A stretch of DNA of 64,000 nucleotides from Streptococcus sp. sy004. Lineage in GTDB: Bacteria > Bacillota > Bacilli > Lactobacillales > Streptococcaceae. The DNA lies in the NCBI RefSeq assembly GCF_007859205.1, contig NZ_VOHP01000007.1, positions 1-64,000 on the forward strand. Reading direction: 5' to 3'. Both the position numbers and the translations under genes were made by a program. Positions 51,278 through 62,568 of the stretch are shown here, piece after piece. The first letter of the stretch is position 1, and each line of letters opens with the position of its first letter. Below the pieces are notes generated by a model. It was not told the DNA's origin and did no database searches. It saw only the letters and a program-made list of their open reading frames with translations.

Positions 51278-51835
51278 CTATTCCTTTAGTTGAGTCGCTC
51301 CTTGAGCAATTAAACTAATGATATAGTCTTGAGGTTTCAAAACCTTAAAATCAGCAAAGGTTTCTGGTAGTCCTGGTACTTGCAATAATTGATCAAAGTC
51401 AACCACCTGCATATCAATAATGACACGCACCACAAAAACATAGTCATCACGCAAATCTAGGCTAGTTGTTACACCCTTTAAGGACTTCAACTTGGAAAAA
51501 CTACTGTCATTCTCGATTTGGCGAATAATCTCGTCCTTAATGTTAGCAAAGTCCTGCTCAGCAAGAATGGCTTGCGTTTCTTCATCCAAAGGCTCTTCGA
51601 TCAAGAGATCCAGACTAAGAAACTGCTCACCTTGATAGGTGATTGTCTCAGTCATTGTTTTTAGCTGACCATCCAAATCCTCTTGATATTGATAAGTTTC
51701 TGTAACGACTTTTTCAAGTTTAGTGACCTCAGACGAAGAAGGGGTTGGATTAGATTTAGTCGTGTTTGCCTCTTGTGAACAAGACACCATGAAAAAACTA
51801 AGCAAGACTAACAAGGGCAGAAAAATTTTTTTCAT
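51278..51835 (-). CDS. YehR-like (DUF1307) lipoprotein
   Basis: A 185-residue lipoprotein. The signal peptide MKKIFLPLLVLLSFFMVSC ends with a lipobox VSC, so the Cys near 19 is lipidated and the protein is anchored outside the membrane. A Ser/Thr/Pro-rich linker follows, then a domain with ETYQYQEDLDGQLKTMTETI typical of the YehR/DUF1307 family. Function is unknown. I use the ATG at 51835 behind AAAGG; the open frame goes on upstream into the end of spxA. It lies 67 bases after spxA and could be co-transcribed with it. Confidence 0.82.
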   Translation of the reverse strand: MKKIFLPLLVLLSFFMVSCSQEANTTKSNPTPSSSEVTKLEKVVTETYQYQEDLDGQLKTMTETITYQGEQFLSLDLLIEEPLDEETQAILAEQDFANIKDEIIRQIENDSSFSKLKSLKGVTTSLDLRDDYVFVVRVIIDMQVVDFDQLLQVPGLPETFADFKVLKPQDYIISLIAQGATQLKE

Positions 51836-51902
51836 CTCTATTCCTTTGATTTTATTTATCAAAACAAGAAAAGATGAGACAATCTTGTCCCATCTTTTAT
51901 GC

Positions 51903-52301
51903 TTACAGAGCTGCTCGCAAGCGAGCCTCTTCATTTTCTACATTACGGATTGAACGTGGCAAGAAAGCACGGATATCGTCTTCCTTATAACCCACTTGTA
52001 GTCGTTTTTCATCAATCAAAATCGGACTTTTCAAAATACGCGGATTGGCTTGAATAATATCAATGACCTGACTAACACTCAAATCGTCCAAATTACAATT
52101 TAGAGCCTTAGCATAACGATTTTTTGAGGAAACAATACTCTCAACACCGCTTTCGGTTTTCATTAAAATGGTCATAATTTCTTCTTTTGTGAGGGATTCT
52201 TTAGCTAAATTCTGCTCTTTATAAGGCAGATGATGGGCATTGAGCCATGTTTTAGCTTTTTTACAACTGGTACAACTTGAAATGGTGTAAATCTTAATCA
52301 T
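51903..52301 (-). CDS. spxA: Spx/ArsC-family regulator SpxA
   Basis: A 132-residue global regulator that binds the alpha C-terminal domain of RNA polymerase and turns on thiol-stress genes. The redox switch CTSC sits near residues 10-13 of MIKIYTISSCTSCKKAKTWL. The interface segment AKALNCNLDDLSVSQVIDII and a Lys/Arg-rich C-terminus follow. Length is exactly that of streptococcal SpxA. Streptococci have two paralogues; which one this is cannot be told, though position next to recA suggests SpxA1. The start is the ATG at 52301; extended -10 TGTTATAAT is at 52338-52343. Confidence 0.9.
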   Translation of the reverse strand: MIKIYTISSCTSCKKAKTWLNAHHLPYKEQNLAKESLTKEEIMTILMKTESGVESIVSSKNRYAKALNCNLDDLSVSQVIDIIQANPRILKSPILIDEKRLQVGYKEDDIRAFLPRSIRNVENEEARLRAAL

Positions 52302-52337
52302 GTCCAACTCTCACTTTCTATATCAAGGTACGTTATT

Positions 52338-52343
52338 ATTATA
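52338..52343 (-). promoter_or_regulatory. spxA extended -10
   Basis: TGTTATAAT on the minus strand, 37 bases before the spxA ATG. A TTGACA nearby is only 9 bases upstream of the -10 and cannot act as its -35. No clear recA terminator is visible in this gap. Confidence 0.6.
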
Positions 52344-52385
52344 ACACAATTCTGTCAATCAGAAAGTCGGTCTTGAGGCCTATTT

Positions 52386-53594
52386 TTATTCTTCAATTTC
52401 AATATCTTCTAAATCCAACACCAATTCGTCCAAGTCAAGTGTATCTTTTGAATCACTAACTTCTTCAGCCGTTTCAGACTTAGTTGATTTTTTCTTAGTC
52501 TTTGTAGTAGAGTCGTCATTTTCGGTTGTTACTTCTTCTGCATTCGTTGTCATGCCATAATGTTCACGAACTTTGGCATCAATCTCTTCAAAAATTTCTG
52601 GATGGTCCAATAAATACTTCTTGGCATTTTCTGAACCTTGACCGATTTTTTCATCATTATAAGAATACCAAGCACCAGCTTTTTTAATAATCTCTAAATC
52701 AGTCGCAATCTTAACCAATTCTCCAGCTTTTGAGATACCTTCGCCATACATAATTTCAACCAAGGCTTCCTTAAATGGCGGAGCAATCTTGTTTTTAACG
52801 ACTTTAATCTTGGTTTCACGTCCAAGAATCACACCTTTTTGCTCACCTGTTCCTTCAACCTTATTAGACGTACCACGCACATCAAGACGAACTGAAGCGT
52901 AGAACTTAAGGGCACGGCCACCTGGCGTTGTTTCAGGGCTACCAAACATCACACCGATTTTTTCACGCAATTGGTTGATGAAAATAGCAATCGTTTTCGT
53001 TTTATTGATAGACGCTGATAATTTACGCATGGCTTGACTCATCATTCTCGCCTGTAAACCAACGGTACTATCTCCGATTTCACCATCAATCTCAGTTCGT
53101 GGGACAAGTGCTGCTACTGAATCGACAACAATCAAATCCACTGCTCCAGACTCAATCAATTTACCTGCAATCTCCAAGCCTTGTTCTCCCGAATCAGGCT
53201 GTGATAGCAACAGTTCATCAATATTGACACCCAAGGCTTGTGCATAAGCAGGGTCAAGAGCGTGTTCAGCATCGATAAAGGCTGCAATGCCACCATTTTT
53301 TTGAGCTTCTGCTACAGCATGAAGAGCAACCGTCGTCTTACCTGAGCTTTCTGGCCCATAGATTTCAACGATCCGTCCTTTTGGATAACCACCCGCTCCC
53401 AAAGCAATATCGAGAGCCAAACTACCTGAACTCATGACTTGAACTTTCTGTTCAGCTCGCTCTCCAAGACGCATGATGGCCCCCTTACCATGATCTTTTT
53501 CAATCAATTTTAAGGCATCATTTAAGGCTTTTTCACGTTCTTCACCAAATTTTTTGGTGATGTCTTCTAATTTTTTCGTTTTTTTCTTCGCCAC
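52386..53594 (-). CDS. recA: Recombinase RecA
   Basis: A 402-residue strand-exchange ATPase for recombination and repair. Walker A is GPESSGKTT near 69-77, with [19 protein letters not shown], the L1 region [18 protein letters not shown] and the L2 region [20 protein letters not shown]. It starts at GTG behind AAAGGAG. The C-terminal tail is long and Ser/Thr/Lys/Glu-rich, a bit longer than the 378-388 residues usual in streptococci. It is the gene after cinA, likely co-transcribed. Confidence 0.97.
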   Translation of the reverse strand: MAKKKTKKLEDITKKFGEEREKALNDALKLIEKDHGKGAIMRLGERAEQKVQVMSSGSLALDIALGAGGYPKGRIVEIYGPESSGKTTVALHAVAEAQKNGGIAAFIDAEHALDPAYAQALGVNIDELLLSQPDSGEQGLEIAGKLIESGAVDLIVVDSVAALVPRTEIDGEIGDSTVGLQARMMSQAMRKLSASINKTKTIAIFINQLREKIGVMFGSPETTPGGRALKFYASVRLDVRGTSNKVEGTGEQKGVILGRETKIKVVKNKIAPPFKEALVEIMYGEGISKAGELVKIATDLEIIKKAGAWYSYNDEKIGQGSENAKKYLLDHPEIFEEIDAKVREHYGMTTNAEEVTTENDDSTTKTKKKSTKSETAEEVSDSKDTLDLDELVLDLEDIEIEE

Positions 53595-53637
53595 AATTTT
53601 CTCCTTTAGCTTTCTTCTTTTACAATTTTAACAAATT

Positions 53638-54879
53638 TTATGAGGTTAATAAAGTTCTGCGAACTAGATCAAGGGCATGAAGAACTGCTAACTGACGAAT
53701 CTCTTCACGATTTCGCTTACCTAGATTTAATTGAATAACCTTAGTATAATCAGCAATTGCTAAACCAATGAAAACACGTCCAACTGGCTGATTCTCTAAG
53801 CTAGCTGGCCCAGCTACCCCTGTTAAAGACAGACCAATATCTGCACCCATTTTCAATCTAACCTGCTCTGCCATTTTTTCAGCCGTAAAGGCACTCACAA
53901 CTCCATGTTGCTTCAAATCTTCCAATGGAATACCTAACAAACTAGACTTTTGAGCTCTGCTATAAGTTACCAAGCCTCCCTCGAAAACCTGAGATAGCCC
54001 TGAACACTCAGCCAGATTAGCTTGCAAAAGCCCAGCTGTTAAACTTTCAGCTGCTGTCACCGTCTTATTTTTCTCTTTCAGTAAGCTCACAACCACCTGA
54101 GCCAAGGAATTTTCTTCACCATAACCATAAAAGGCTGCTGCAACCTCTTTTTTTGAAAGAATTTCTTTTTCCAGACTCGTTAAGCGTTGATTAGCTTCGT
54201 CTTGATTACTGGCCTTTGTCGATAATCTTAAGGTGACTTCACCAAGTTTGGTATAAGGAGCTAGGGTCGGATCGGTTTGGTGTTTAATCAAATCATCTAG
54301 TATGGTTACTAGATGGCTCTCACCCACACCAAAGAAACGCATGACTCGAGAATAAAGACGACTACCAGAACGCAAACGAGGCATGACCTCTTGCTTAAAC
54401 ATGGCTTTTAGTTCATTTGGTGGCCCTGGTAAGAGAATGTAAGTAACCTTATCCACGGTCAATAAAGAACCTATGGCTAGACCACGAGGATTGGCTAAGG
54501 GCTGACTACCTTCCAAAATTAAGGCTTGTCGAGCATTATTTGGAGTACGAGAATGACTTGGACGCTGAGCAAAAAAATCATCTAACTTAGCCTGAGCTTG
54601 CAAATCCACTACCAAATCACGTCGCAAAAATCTTGCCAAAGTTTGTTTGGTCAAATCATCATCAGTTGGCCCTAAACCACCAGATAAAATCACTAAATCA
54701 CTGCGTTGACGAGCAATATCAAGAACAGCCAATAAACGCTCTGTATTGTCACCAACTGCTGTTTGAAAATAGACGTCAATTCCTAGCTCTGCCAATTTTT
54801 CAGCTAAAAATTGTGCGTTGGTATTCACAATCTGACCAGTCAGAATCTCTGTTCCAACCGCAATAATTTCTGCCTTCAT
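53638..54879 (-). CDS. cinA: Competence/damage-inducible protein CinA
   Basis: A 413-residue protein of two domains. The N-terminal molybdopterin-binding-like domain (1-170) has [20 protein letters not shown] and [16 protein letters not shown] and is linked to ADP-ribose hydrolysis. The C-terminal PncC-like nicotinamide-nucleotide amidase domain (about 255-413) has [20 protein letters not shown]. Both look intact. In pneumococcus CinA is co-expressed with RecA in competence. It has 12 bases to tag upstream and 43 to recA downstream; no perfect cin-box is seen before it. Confidence 0.94.
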   Translation of the reverse strand: MKAEIIAVGTEILTGQIVNTNAQFLAEKLAELGIDVYFQTAVGDNTERLLAVLDIARQRSDLVILSGGLGPTDDDLTKQTLARFLRRDLVVDLQAQAKLDDFFAQRPSHSRTPNNARQALILEGSQPLANPRGLAIGSLLTVDKVTYILLPGPPNELKAMFKQEVMPRLRSGSRLYSRVMRFFGVGESHLVTILDDLIKHQTDPTLAPYTKLGEVTLRLSTKASNQDEANQRLTSLEKEILSKKEVAAAFYGYGEENSLAQVVVSLLKEKNKTVTAAESLTAGLLQANLAECSGLSQVFEGGLVTYSRAQKSSLLGIPLEDLKQHGVVSAFTAEKMAEQVRLKMGADIGLSLTGVAGPASLENQPVGRVFIGLAIADYTKVIQLNLGKRNREEIRQLAVLHALDLVRRTLLTS

Positions 54880-54892
54880 CTTGTCACCTCAT

Positions 54893-55465
54893 CTATTTAT
54901 TCGCTAATTTTACTTGATTATGACAAAAACAAGTGATTTCATGGTCATTAACCATACCGACTGCCTGCATAAAAGAGTAAATCGTTGTTGGTCCTAAAAA
55001 CTTGAATCCTCGCTTTTTTAAGTCTTTTGCCAAAGCTTTTGAAACTTCTGTTTGATTGGCAAGTTGACGATAATCTGTCACTTGATTGTCTTGGCTTTTA
55101 CCACCAACAAATTGCCAAAGGTAATCACTAAAAGAGCGTTCTTGCTGCAAGATTAGCAGAGCTTTGGCATTGTTGATGGTTGCAGCTAGTTTCATTCGAT
55201 GACGGATGATGGCTGGGTTGGTCAATAATTCTTCCAAATCAACCTCAGTCATGGCAGCTACCTTAGCAATGTCATAATCATGAAAAGCCTGTCTAAAAGC
55301 TGGTCGTTTTTTCAAGACGGTCAACCAAGATAGACCAGATTGATACGATTCTAAACAGAGCATTTCAAACAAGGACTGGTCATCATAAATAGGGCGTCCC
55401 CATTCTTCATCATGGTAACGACAATAAAGGTCATTATCTACTGAGACCCAAGAGCAACGTTGCAT
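54893..55465 (-). CDS. tag: DNA-3-methyladenine glycosylase I
   Basis: A 190-residue base-excision glycosylase removing 3-methyladenine. N-terminal RCSWV and YHDEEWGRP hold Cys and His zinc ligands, and the C-terminal ITCFCH supplies the others. LESYQSGLSWLTVLKKRPAF matches the catalytic region. The start is the third codon ATG at 55465, six bases after AGGAG. It is nine bases from ruvA. Confidence 0.94.
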   Translation of the reverse strand: MQRCSWVSVDNDLYCRYHDEEWGRPIYDDQSLFEMLCLESYQSGLSWLTVLKKRPAFRQAFHDYDIAKVAAMTEVDLEELLTNPAIIRHRMKLAATINNAKALLILQQERSFSDYLWQFVGGKSQDNQVTDYRQLANQTEVSKALAKDLKKRGFKFLGPTTIYSFMQAVGMVNDHEITCFCHNQVKLANK

Positions 55466-55474
55466 CACCATCTC

Positions 55475-56059
55475 CTACTTCATCAACAATTTCAAACTTG
55501 ATTTAATGTAATTTTCCGTGCTGTCATTGGTATTATCAAAAAAGGCACGGATTTTCTTCAATTCATTGGCCTTATAGCCTAGGGCAAGCAAGGCCTCCAT
55601 CGCCTCATCAAGAGCTGGATTACCTGCCACCTTAGTTTGTTCTTGAACCTTGGGTTCAACTGGAACAAACTTACCAGCCAAATCTAAAATCATCTGCTGA
55701 GCTGTTTTTTTGCCCACTTTTGGAAATTTGGTCAGATAAGTGATATTATTTTCATCAATCGCTCGAACCAAGCCTTCATTGTCATCAACAGCAATAATGG
55801 CCAAGGCTGTCATCGGACCAATACCTGAAACCGAAATCAGATTCAGAAAAATCTCTTTTTCTGCCTCCGTTTTGAAACCATAAAGTAGCTGAGCATCCTC
55901 TCTGACAATTTGATGAAGGTAGATTTGTACTTCCTGATTAACTTGATCAGAAAAACTATATGGATTGGCAGCATGAATCATGTAACCTAATCCTCCAGTT
56001 TCAACAACAACATATTTGGCTGTAATCTTGGTTAATATGCCTTTAATGTAATCATACAT
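55475..56059 (-). CDS. ruvA: Holliday junction DNA helicase subunit RuvA
   Basis: A 194-residue protein that binds four-way junctions as a tetramer and recruits RuvB. The OB-fold N-terminus [20 protein letters not shown] is followed by two helix-hairpin-helix motifs, including [16 protein letters not shown] and [19 protein letters not shown]. The C-terminal RuvB-contact domain ends the protein. It is downstream of mutL with 19 bases. Confidence 0.95.
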   Translation of the reverse strand: MYDYIKGILTKITAKYVVVETGGLGYMIHAANPYSFSDQVNQEVQIYLHQIVREDAQLLYGFKTEAEKEIFLNLISVSGIGPMTALAIIAVDDNEGLVRAIDENNITYLTKFPKVGKKTAQQMILDLAGKFVPVEPKVQEQTKVAGNPALDEAMEALLALGYKANELKKIRAFFDNTNDSTENYIKSSLKLLMK

Positions 56060-56078
56060 GATTTACTCCTTGGAATTT

Positions 56079-58025
56079 TTAATACTTGCCTAATTCACGC
56101 AGACTGGTATGATTTTCCTGAATACGACGGAACATTTTTTCCATATCTGATTTAGAAAAATTCACCAAAACTGGACGACCGTGTGGGCAGTTATACGGGT
56201 TTTGACACTGAGATAGCTGAACCAATAAGTCCCTAGCCGAATAATCATCTAAACGATGATTGGCCTTGATGCTACGTTTACAACTCATCATAATGGCTAA
56301 TTCTGCACGATATTTTGTTATGGACACCTCATTGGTCAAAAGCAACATGTCACACATCTCATAGACGCCTGATTCAATTTCTTCTTCCTTAAACCAAATG
56401 GGATGCTCACGTAAAATAAAAGTGTGTTCGCCATAAGGTTCAAGATTGATACCCACTTGATTGAGCAGTGGCATTTTTTCTTGTAATGTTAGAAAATCTG
56501 CCGGCGAAAACTCAAAAAGATAGGGCACTAACAACTGCTGTAAACTACTGTCAACTTGTCCAATATGCTCACGATAATACTCGTATTTGACACGTTCTTG
56601 AGCGGCATGTTGATCAATGATGTACAGACCACCTTGACCCTGAGCAAAGAGATAGGTGCCGTGCATTTGACCAAAATAGTCCAATTCAGGAAAACTAGAA
56701 GTTTCCTCATGCTCTAAACGTTCTACTAAACGATTGAATTGGGATTTATTGCTTAAATCTAAGTCTGGATGTTCGTGGTTGTCAGATTGGGCTGTTGTTC
56801 GAGTGGCATATTTGATTTGGCTAGCCGTAGTCGTGTCCTTGACAGAGCTATCAAGCTTGTCAACTTCCTGTAAAGGTAGGCTTTCTTCTATTTGATTAGC
56901 AGGCTCCATGAAAAAATCTTGACGTTCTTTATCGTAATAGAGTTTACTTGACGGTAAAGATAAACTGGTTTGGACAGGCTTGTCTGCTTTACGAGTACTT
57001 GATTTGGCTAAATTCTCCAAAGCGTCAGGAATCAAACTCTGAGCCTTTAAACTCTCCTCAATAGCCTGTGAAATCAAAGCCATCAATTCTTTCTCTTTGG
57101 AAATCCGAACTTCCTGCTTGGTTGGATGAACATTGACATCAGCTAAATACGGATCAATCTTAATATCAATCACCGCTAATGGAAAGCGACCCACCATGAG
57201 TTTAGATCCATAACCATCTAAAATCGCTCTGTTGAGCAGAAAGTTTTTGATGTAACGCCCATTCAGTAGAATCGTGATGTAATTGCGATTGGCTCTGGTT
57301 AATTCTGGCAGACTGACATAACCAGAAACCTCAAAATCAAGGTCTTTATGACTGATTGCCACCATTTTCTTAGCAGTATTGATACCGTAAATACCGGCAA
57401 TGGCTTGTCGTAAATCGCCTTTACCAGCTGTACTCAACAATTTTCGACCTTCATTGACAAGTGTAAAAGCAATATCTGGATGAGCTAAACTAAGACGATT
57501 GACAATATCAACAATATGGCTCAGCTCACTCTGTAAACTTTTCAAATACTTCAGTCGAGCTGGGGTATTGTAAAATAGATCCTCCACTAAAATCTTAGTT
57601 CCCACTGGTGTAGTGACCGGTTCTTGGCCATCAATCTTCCCACCAATCGCAACCAACTGACTACCAACAAGAGCGTCTGTTTGAGCTGTTTTAATGGTCA
57701 AACGACTAATAGACGCAATAGAAGGAAGGGCCTCGCCACGAAAACCCAAGGTGCGAATACGAAATAAATCGGCTTGACTTTTAATCTTACTGGTGGCATG
57801 ACGACGCAGACTCAGCAATAAGTCTTCTGAACTCATACCCTCACCATCATCTGTGACTTGAATCTTCTTCAGACCTGATTCTTCTAGCTCAATCGTAATC
57901 TGCTGACTGCCTGCATCAATGGCATTTTCCACTAGTTCCTTAACCACACTGGCTGGTCGCTCAACCACTTCACCAGCAGCAATCTGATTGGCCAAAACCT
58001 CTGGTAATTCAATAATTTTTGTCAT
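56079..58025 (-). CDS. mutL: DNA mismatch repair protein MutL (HexB)
   Basis: A 648-residue mismatch repair protein. The N-terminal GHKL ATPase has [20 protein letters not shown] and [13 protein letters not shown] variable linker covers about 340-445. The C-terminal dimer domain contains [12 protein letters not shown], the DQHA(X)2E(X)4E endonuclease motif, and NCPHGRP, another metal-site motif. The enzyme may therefore nick DNA itself, as in bacteria without MutH. The start is the ATG at 58025 after GGGAGG. It follows mutS with an 87-base gap. Confidence 0.96.
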   Translation of the reverse strand: MTKIIELPEVLANQIAAGEVVERPASVVKELVENAIDAGSQQITIELEESGLKKIQVTDDGEGMSSEDLLLSLRRHATSKIKSQADLFRIRTLGFRGEALPSIASISRLTIKTAQTDALVGSQLVAIGGKIDGQEPVTTPVGTKILVEDLFYNTPARLKYLKSLQSELSHIVDIVNRLSLAHPDIAFTLVNEGRKLLSTAGKGDLRQAIAGIYGINTAKKMVAISHKDLDFEVSGYVSLPELTRANRNYITILLNGRYIKNFLLNRAILDGYGSKLMVGRFPLAVIDIKIDPYLADVNVHPTKQEVRISKEKELMALISQAIEESLKAQSLIPDALENLAKSSTRKADKPVQTSLSLPSSKLYYDKERQDFFMEPANQIEESLPLQEVDKLDSSVKDTTTASQIKYATRTTAQSDNHEHPDLDLSNKSQFNRLVERLEHEETSSFPELDYFGQMHGTYLFAQGQGGLYIIDQHAAQERVKYEYYREHIGQVDSSLQQLLVPYLFEFSPADFLTLQEKMPLLNQVGINLEPYGEHTFILREHPIWFKEEEIESGVYEMCDMLLLTNEVSITKYRAELAIMMSCKRSIKANHRLDDYSARDLLVQLSQCQNPYNCPHGRPVLVNFSKSDMEKMFRRIQENHTSLRELGKY

Positions 58026-58112
58026 GCTCGCCTCCCTATAATTACAACTATTATAGCATAAAATCACTTGCTCCTTAGGCAAAAAAATCAAGCGGCTATT
58101 CACCACTTGACG

Positions 58113-60656
58113 CTAAACTAATTTTTTAAGTTCGTAAAGAATGTTCATTGCCTCCATAGGGGTAAGGGTCATGACATCAATCTCTTGTAGTTGCTTGATG
58201 ACTTCTTGCTCATGTGGGGCAATATCAAATAAAGACAACTGGTCTGAAGTGGTATCTTTAATGACTAGCTGACTAGCTGACTCACTGGTTTTTAATTGAG
58301 CTGAATTCGCCTCCAAATCCGTTAAGATATGATTAGCTCGTTGCAGGAGCGTTTTTGGCAAACCTGCAATCTTGGCCACATGGATTCCATAAGACTGGTC
58401 TGCCGGGCCTGGACTAATCTTATGTAAAAAGGTCACTTCACCATTTTTTTCTAGGGTAGCTACATGAACATTGACCAATTCTTCAAGTTGATCTGCCAGG
58501 GCCGTTAATTCATGATAATGGGTAGCAAACATGGTCTTAGCCCCAATGTTCTCATGAAGGTGTTCGATAATTGCTTGAGCTAAAGCCATACCGTCATAAG
58601 TAGCAGTCCCACGACCCAATTCATCAAATAAAATCAAGGACTGGGAGCTAGCTTGTTCTAGAGCTTGATTGGCCTCCATCATCTCAACCATAAAGGTTGA
58701 TTGCCCAGAAATCAAATCATCTGCCGCTCCAATTCTGGTAAAAATAGCGTCAAAGACCGGAAGATTGGCAGCCTCTGCCGATACATAGGAACCAATTTGA
58801 GCCATGATAGCTGTTAGGGCTAATTGACGCATATAGGTTGATTTACCACTCATGTTTGGTCCAGTTATCAACTGAATACTGGTCTTTGTATCAAACTGAA
58901 TACTATTGGGGATATATTCTTGCACCCCCATCACTCTTTCCACCACAGCATGACGACCATTGACAATATCAATCACTTGATCTTGATTAAACTGGGGACG
59001 AACATAATGGTACTTCTCTGCGACCACAGCCAAACCTTGTAAGACATCAACTGTTGCCAACTGTTTAGCCAAATCCTGCAAACGCTGGATATATTTTTCA
59101 ACCTCTTTACGAATACTTAAAAACATATCATATTCCAAAGAAGCTGATTTTTCACGTGCCTCTAGCATATCGCCTTCAATCTTAGCCAACTCAGCCGTTC
59201 CAAAACGTTCTGAATTTTTAAGGGTCGCCTTACGGAAGAAATAATCTGGCACAGCAGCCAAATGAGAGTTGGTAACATGGATATAGTAGCCATCCTTACG
59301 ATTGTAATCAATCTTCAAGCTACTAATACCCGTTGCCTGTCGTTCTTTTAACTCAATCTCAGCAATCCAACTCGACCCCTCACGCATAACACGACGATAA
59401 TTATCCAATTGCTCATCAAATCCTGTTTTAATGATATTCCCCTCGCTAACCGCAGCAGGGGCGTCATCAGCAATAGCCGACTCAATCAAGTCTGCCAGCT
59501 CTGGCAGAGTGTCTATCTGATTGATTAAGGGAGCCAAGACAGGACTATCAAAACTTGCCAAAATCCCCTTGATTAAAGGCACTTGACGTAGGGTCTGACC
59601 TAGTTGTAGTAGGTCTTTAGGATTAACCTTACTAAAAGAAACCTTACTAGCTAACCGCTCAATGTCATAAATCCCCTTAAAACTCTCGGTCAAATCATGT
59701 CGCTCTAAAAACTGTTCTAGAAAAACTTGAATAATCGCCTGTCGTTCTTCAATCGCCTGAACTTGAATTAAGGGATGATTGATCCAAGTTCGCAAAAGAC
59801 GCATGCCCATAGCTGTCTTGGTTTCATCCAAAAGCCAAAACAGACTACCATGTTTCTTACCTGTTCTAGCATTATGAACCAAATCCAAACTAGCCTTGGT
59901 TGCATAAGTCATCTGAAGAAAATCTCTGATGTCATAATGAACAACTGGTTGCAAATGACTAAGGGGACGACGTTGCGTTTTTTGGACATAGTTGAGCAAT
60001 TTACTTGCGACTAAAAATTCAATCTGTGGTAGTTTGACATCAAGCAGTTGAACATCATCGCTCACTTCTTTTTCAAAAGAAAGGAGCAAATTCATCTGCT
60101 TGGTCAAAATAGTCTCTTCTTCCTCTGTCAAATCAAAACCAACAACCACTTCACGAGCTTGTAAATTCAAGATTTCACTACGAATGGCAGAGAAATCTGG
60201 TAGGCTGGTAACAGCAAACTCTCCCGTTGACAAATCCATATAAGCTAAGCCAAATTCATTATCTAGCTGATCAATGGTCACTAAAAAATTATTGCCATTG
60301 TCACTAGTTGTTGCTGTTCCTGGTGTAATCACCTGAACAACCGCCCGCTTAACCACACCAACTGCTTGCTTAGGATCTTCCATTTGCTCAGCAATCGCTA
60401 CCTTATGCCCTAAACTAATCAAGGTATCAATATATTGCTGAGCAGAATGATGAGGCACTCCAGCCATAGGAATGGGATTTTCAGCATTAGGGTGACGACT
60501 AGTTAGATTGATTTCCAAAAGTTGTGCTGCTTGAACCGCATCCTCATAAAATAATTCATAAAAATCTCCCATACGGAAGAACAAAAAAGCATCCGGATGT
60601 TCAGCCTTCATCGCCACATATTGCTGCATACCTGGTGAAAGTTTTTCTTTAGCCAT
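58113..60656 (-). CDS. mutS: DNA mismatch repair protein MutS (HexA)
   Basis: An 847-residue mismatch recognition ATPase. The N-terminal mismatch-binding motif [11 protein letters not shown] holds the Phe-x-Glu reader. Walker A is [11 protein letters not shown] and Walker B is [16 protein letters not shown], in the C-terminal ATPase. A Gln/Ser/Asp-rich tail ends with a helix-turn-helix. The start is the ATG at 60656 behind AAAGGAG. Forms an operon with mutL, and perhaps ruvA-tag-cinA-recA. Confidence 0.97.
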   Translation of the reverse strand: MAKEKLSPGMQQYVAMKAEHPDAFLFFRMGDFYELFYEDAVQAAQLLEINLTSRHPNAENPIPMAGVPHHSAQQYIDTLISLGHKVAIAEQMEDPKQAVGVVKRAVVQVITPGTATTSDNGNNFLVTIDQLDNEFGLAYMDLSTGEFAVTSLPDFSAIRSEILNLQAREVVVGFDLTEEEETILTKQMNLLLSFEKEVSDDVQLLDVKLPQIEFLVASKLLNYVQKTQRRPLSHLQPVVHYDIRDFLQMTYATKASLDLVHNARTGKKHGSLFWLLDETKTAMGMRLLRTWINHPLIQVQAIEERQAIIQVFLEQFLERHDLTESFKGIYDIERLASKVSFSKVNPKDLLQLGQTLRQVPLIKGILASFDSPVLAPLINQIDTLPELADLIESAIADDAPAAVSEGNIIKTGFDEQLDNYRRVMREGSSWIAEIELKERQATGISSLKIDYNRKDGYYIHVTNSHLAAVPDYFFRKATLKNSERFGTAELAKIEGDMLEAREKSASLEYDMFLSIRKEVEKYIQRLQDLAKQLATVDVLQGLAVVAEKYHYVRPQFNQDQVIDIVNGRHAVVERVMGVQEYIPNSIQFDTKTSIQLITGPNMSGKSTYMRQLALTAIMAQIGSYVSAEAANLPVFDAIFTRIGAADDLISGQSTFMVEMMEANQALEQASSQSLILFDELGRGTATYDGMALAQAIIEHLHENIGAKTMFATHYHELTALADQLEELVNVHVATLEKNGEVTFLHKISPGPADQSYGIHVAKIAGLPKTLLQRANHILTDLEANSAQLKTSESASQLVIKDTTSDQLSLFDIAPHEQEVIKQLQEIDVMTLTPMEAMNILYELKKLV

Positions 60657-60735
60657 GGTCACTCCTTTAATGTTGCAAAAAGAGCAAAACCAAGCTTGCC
60701 CTAACTCTACATTTTCATTTCATCTATTACCCTTA

Positions 60736-60765
60736 ATTATACCTTATTTTCAAGAAAATAGGTAT
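60736..60765 (-). promoter_or_regulatory. mutS -10 box within an inverted repeat
   Basis: On the minus strand a TATAAT (60736-60741) is preceded by an imperfect inverted repeat, ATACC..TATTTTC / GAAAATA GGTAT (60739-60765). It could be an operator or chance pairing of A/T-rich DNA. No strong -35 was found. Confidence 0.45.
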
Positions 60766-60803
60766 ATTAGGCTATGCTCACTTCTATTTACTTAAAAATA
60801 TGA

Positions 60804-60809
60804 TAAAAT
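60804..60809 (+). promoter_or_regulatory. argS extended -10
   Basis: TGATAAAAT on the plus strand, 34 bases before the argS ATG, without a clear -35. The leader is too short for a T-box, and AAGGAG precedes the ATG. Confidence 0.55.
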
Positions 60810-60842
60810 AAGGTTATCTTATCGATTATTAAGGAGAATAAC

Positions 60843-62534
60843 ATGAGCAATAAACAATTTGTCGCTACTGAAATTGCCAAGATCATCACCGACTTGGATG
60901 AAGCTAGTATTGCAAATTTACTAGAACAACCCAAACATGCTGATATGGGAGATTTAGCTTTTCCAACCTTTACCTTAGCCAAAACACTTCGCAAAGCCCC
61001 GCAAGCCATTGCTAGTGAGTTGGTCGAGCAACTCGATCAAACTGCCTTTGAAAAAGTTGAAGCCGTAGGGCCTTATCTTAACTTCTTCTTTGACAAAGCT
61101 GGTGTATCTAGTAAAGTGCTTAAAGAAGTCCTAGACGCTGGTGAAAATTACGGTCAGCAAGACCTTGGTCAAGGACAAACCATCGCAATCGATATGTCTA
61201 GTCCTAACATCGCTAAACCTTTCTCAATTGGCCATCTACGTTCTACCGTTATTGGAGAAAGCCTATCTAACATTTTCCAAAAAATCGGCTACCAAACGGT
61301 CAAAATCAACCACCTTGGTGATTGGGGCAAGCAATTTGGGCTCTTGATTGTCGCCTACAAACTCTGGGGCGACCAAGAAGCAGTCAAAGCCAACCCTATC
61401 AGTGAATTGCTCAAACTATATGTTCGTATCAACGAAGCTGTCACTGAACATCCTGAATATGACGAACAAGCTAGAGATTGGTTCTTAAAACTAGAAAATG
61501 GCGATCCAGAAGCAACTGCCCTTTGGCAATGGTTCCGTGATGAGAGCTTGGTAGAATTCAACCGTATCTATAAAGAACTTGATGTGACTTTTGACAGTTA
61601 TAACGGTGAAGCTTTCTATAATGACAAGATGGACGAAGTCGTAGAAATTCTATCCCAAAAAGGACTATTACAAGAATCAAAAGGTGCACAGGTAGTCAAT
61701 CTTGAAAAATATGGCATTGAACACCCAGCCTTGATTAAAAAATCAGATGGTGCAACCCTTTACATCACTCGTGACCTCGCTGCTGCACTTTATCGCAAAC
61801 GTCAATACGACTTTGCTAAAGCAGTCTATGTCGTTGGACAAGAACAATCTGCCCACTTCAAACAGCTACAAGCCGTCCTAGCTGAAATGGGCTATGATTG
61901 GAGTGAAGACATTGTCCATGTTGCTATGGGACTTGTCACGAAAAACGGTCAAAAACTCTCGACTCGTAAGGGAAATGTCATCCTATTAGAACCAACCATC
62001 CAAGAAGCTGTCAACCGTGCCTTGACACAAATTGACAACAAAAATCCAAACCTTGCCAATAAAGAAGCCGTTGCTCATGCAGTAGGTGTGGGTGCTATCA
62101 AGTTCTATGACCTCAAATCTGACCGTCTGAATGGCTATGATTTTGACCTTGACACCATGGTATCTTTTGAAGGAGAAACTGGGCCATATATTCAATATGC
62201 TCACGCTCGTATCCAATCTATCTTGCGTAAAGCTGATTTCACTTTTGAACCATCAGCTCGCTATTCGCTTTCTGATACGGAAAGCTGGGAGATTATCAAG
62301 TTGCTTCAAGATTTCCCACGCATTATCACACGAGCTGCCAACCATTATGAACCTTCAATCATCGCTAAATTTGCGATTAACCTCGCTCAAAGCTTTAATC
62401 GTTACTATGCTCATGTTCGTATCTTAGAAGACAATGATCAACGCGATAGCCGCTTGGCTCTTGCTGCTGCAACAGCAGTGGTACTAAAAGAAGCCCTAGC
62501 CTTACTAGGCGTTGAAGCTCCAAATGAAATGTAA
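60843..62534 (+). CDS. argS: Arginyl-tRNA synthetase
   Basis: A 563-residue class I synthetase that charges tRNA-Arg. The HIGH-type motif is in [19 protein letters not shown] near 119-137, and the KMSKS-type motif is replaced by LSTRKGN, typical of ArgRS. The C-terminal anticodon-binding (DALR) domain is present. It is a plus-strand gene divergent from mutS. In other streptococci argR usually lies between the two; here only a 186-base spacer is present. Confidence 0.97.
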   Translation: MSNKQFVATEIAKIITDLDEASIANLLEQPKHADMGDLAFPTFTLAKTLRKAPQAIASELVEQLDQTAFEKVEAVGPYLNFFFDKAGVSSKVLKEVLDAGENYGQQDLGQGQTIAIDMSSPNIAKPFSIGHLRSTVIGESLSNIFQKIGYQTVKINHLGDWGKQFGLLIVAYKLWGDQEAVKANPISELLKLYVRINEAVTEHPEYDEQARDWFLKLENGDPEATALWQWFRDESLVEFNRIYKELDVTFDSYNGEAFYNDKMDEVVEILSQKGLLQESKGAQVVNLEKYGIEHPALIKKSDGATLYITRDLAAALYRKRQYDFAKAVYVVGQEQSAHFKQLQAVLAEMGYDWSEDIVHVAMGLVTKNGQKLSTRKGNVILLEPTIQEAVNRALTQIDNKNPNLANKEAVAHAVGVGAIKFYDLKSDRLNGYDFDLDTMVSFEGETGPYIQYAHARIQSILRKADFTFEPSARYSLSDTESWEIIKLLQDFPRIITRAANHYEPSIIAKFAINLAQSFNRYYAHVRILEDNDQRDSRLALAAATAVVLKEALALLGVEAPNEM

Positions 62535-62568
62535 AAAATAGTGGAAGATAATCTTTCACTATTTTTTA
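62534..62568. terminator. Bidirectional terminator between argS and the YitT gene
   Basis: Arms AAATAGTGGAAGA and TCTTTCACTATTT pair with one mismatch around a three-base loop, flanked by an A-run and a T-run. It overlaps the last codons of the convergent YitT gene. Confidence 0.82.

Noticed and set aside
52350-52360. TTGACA near the spxA -10
   Set aside because: It is only nine bases from TATAAT, so it cannot be the -35 of that promoter.
54898-54905. Cin-box-like AGCGAATA (minus strand) just before cinA
   Set aside because: Only six of eight positions match the consensus (at best one mismatch to TNCGAATA), and it lies 19 bases from the cinA ATG inside the end of tag, leaving almost no leader. 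Too weak next to the perfect box before comGA.
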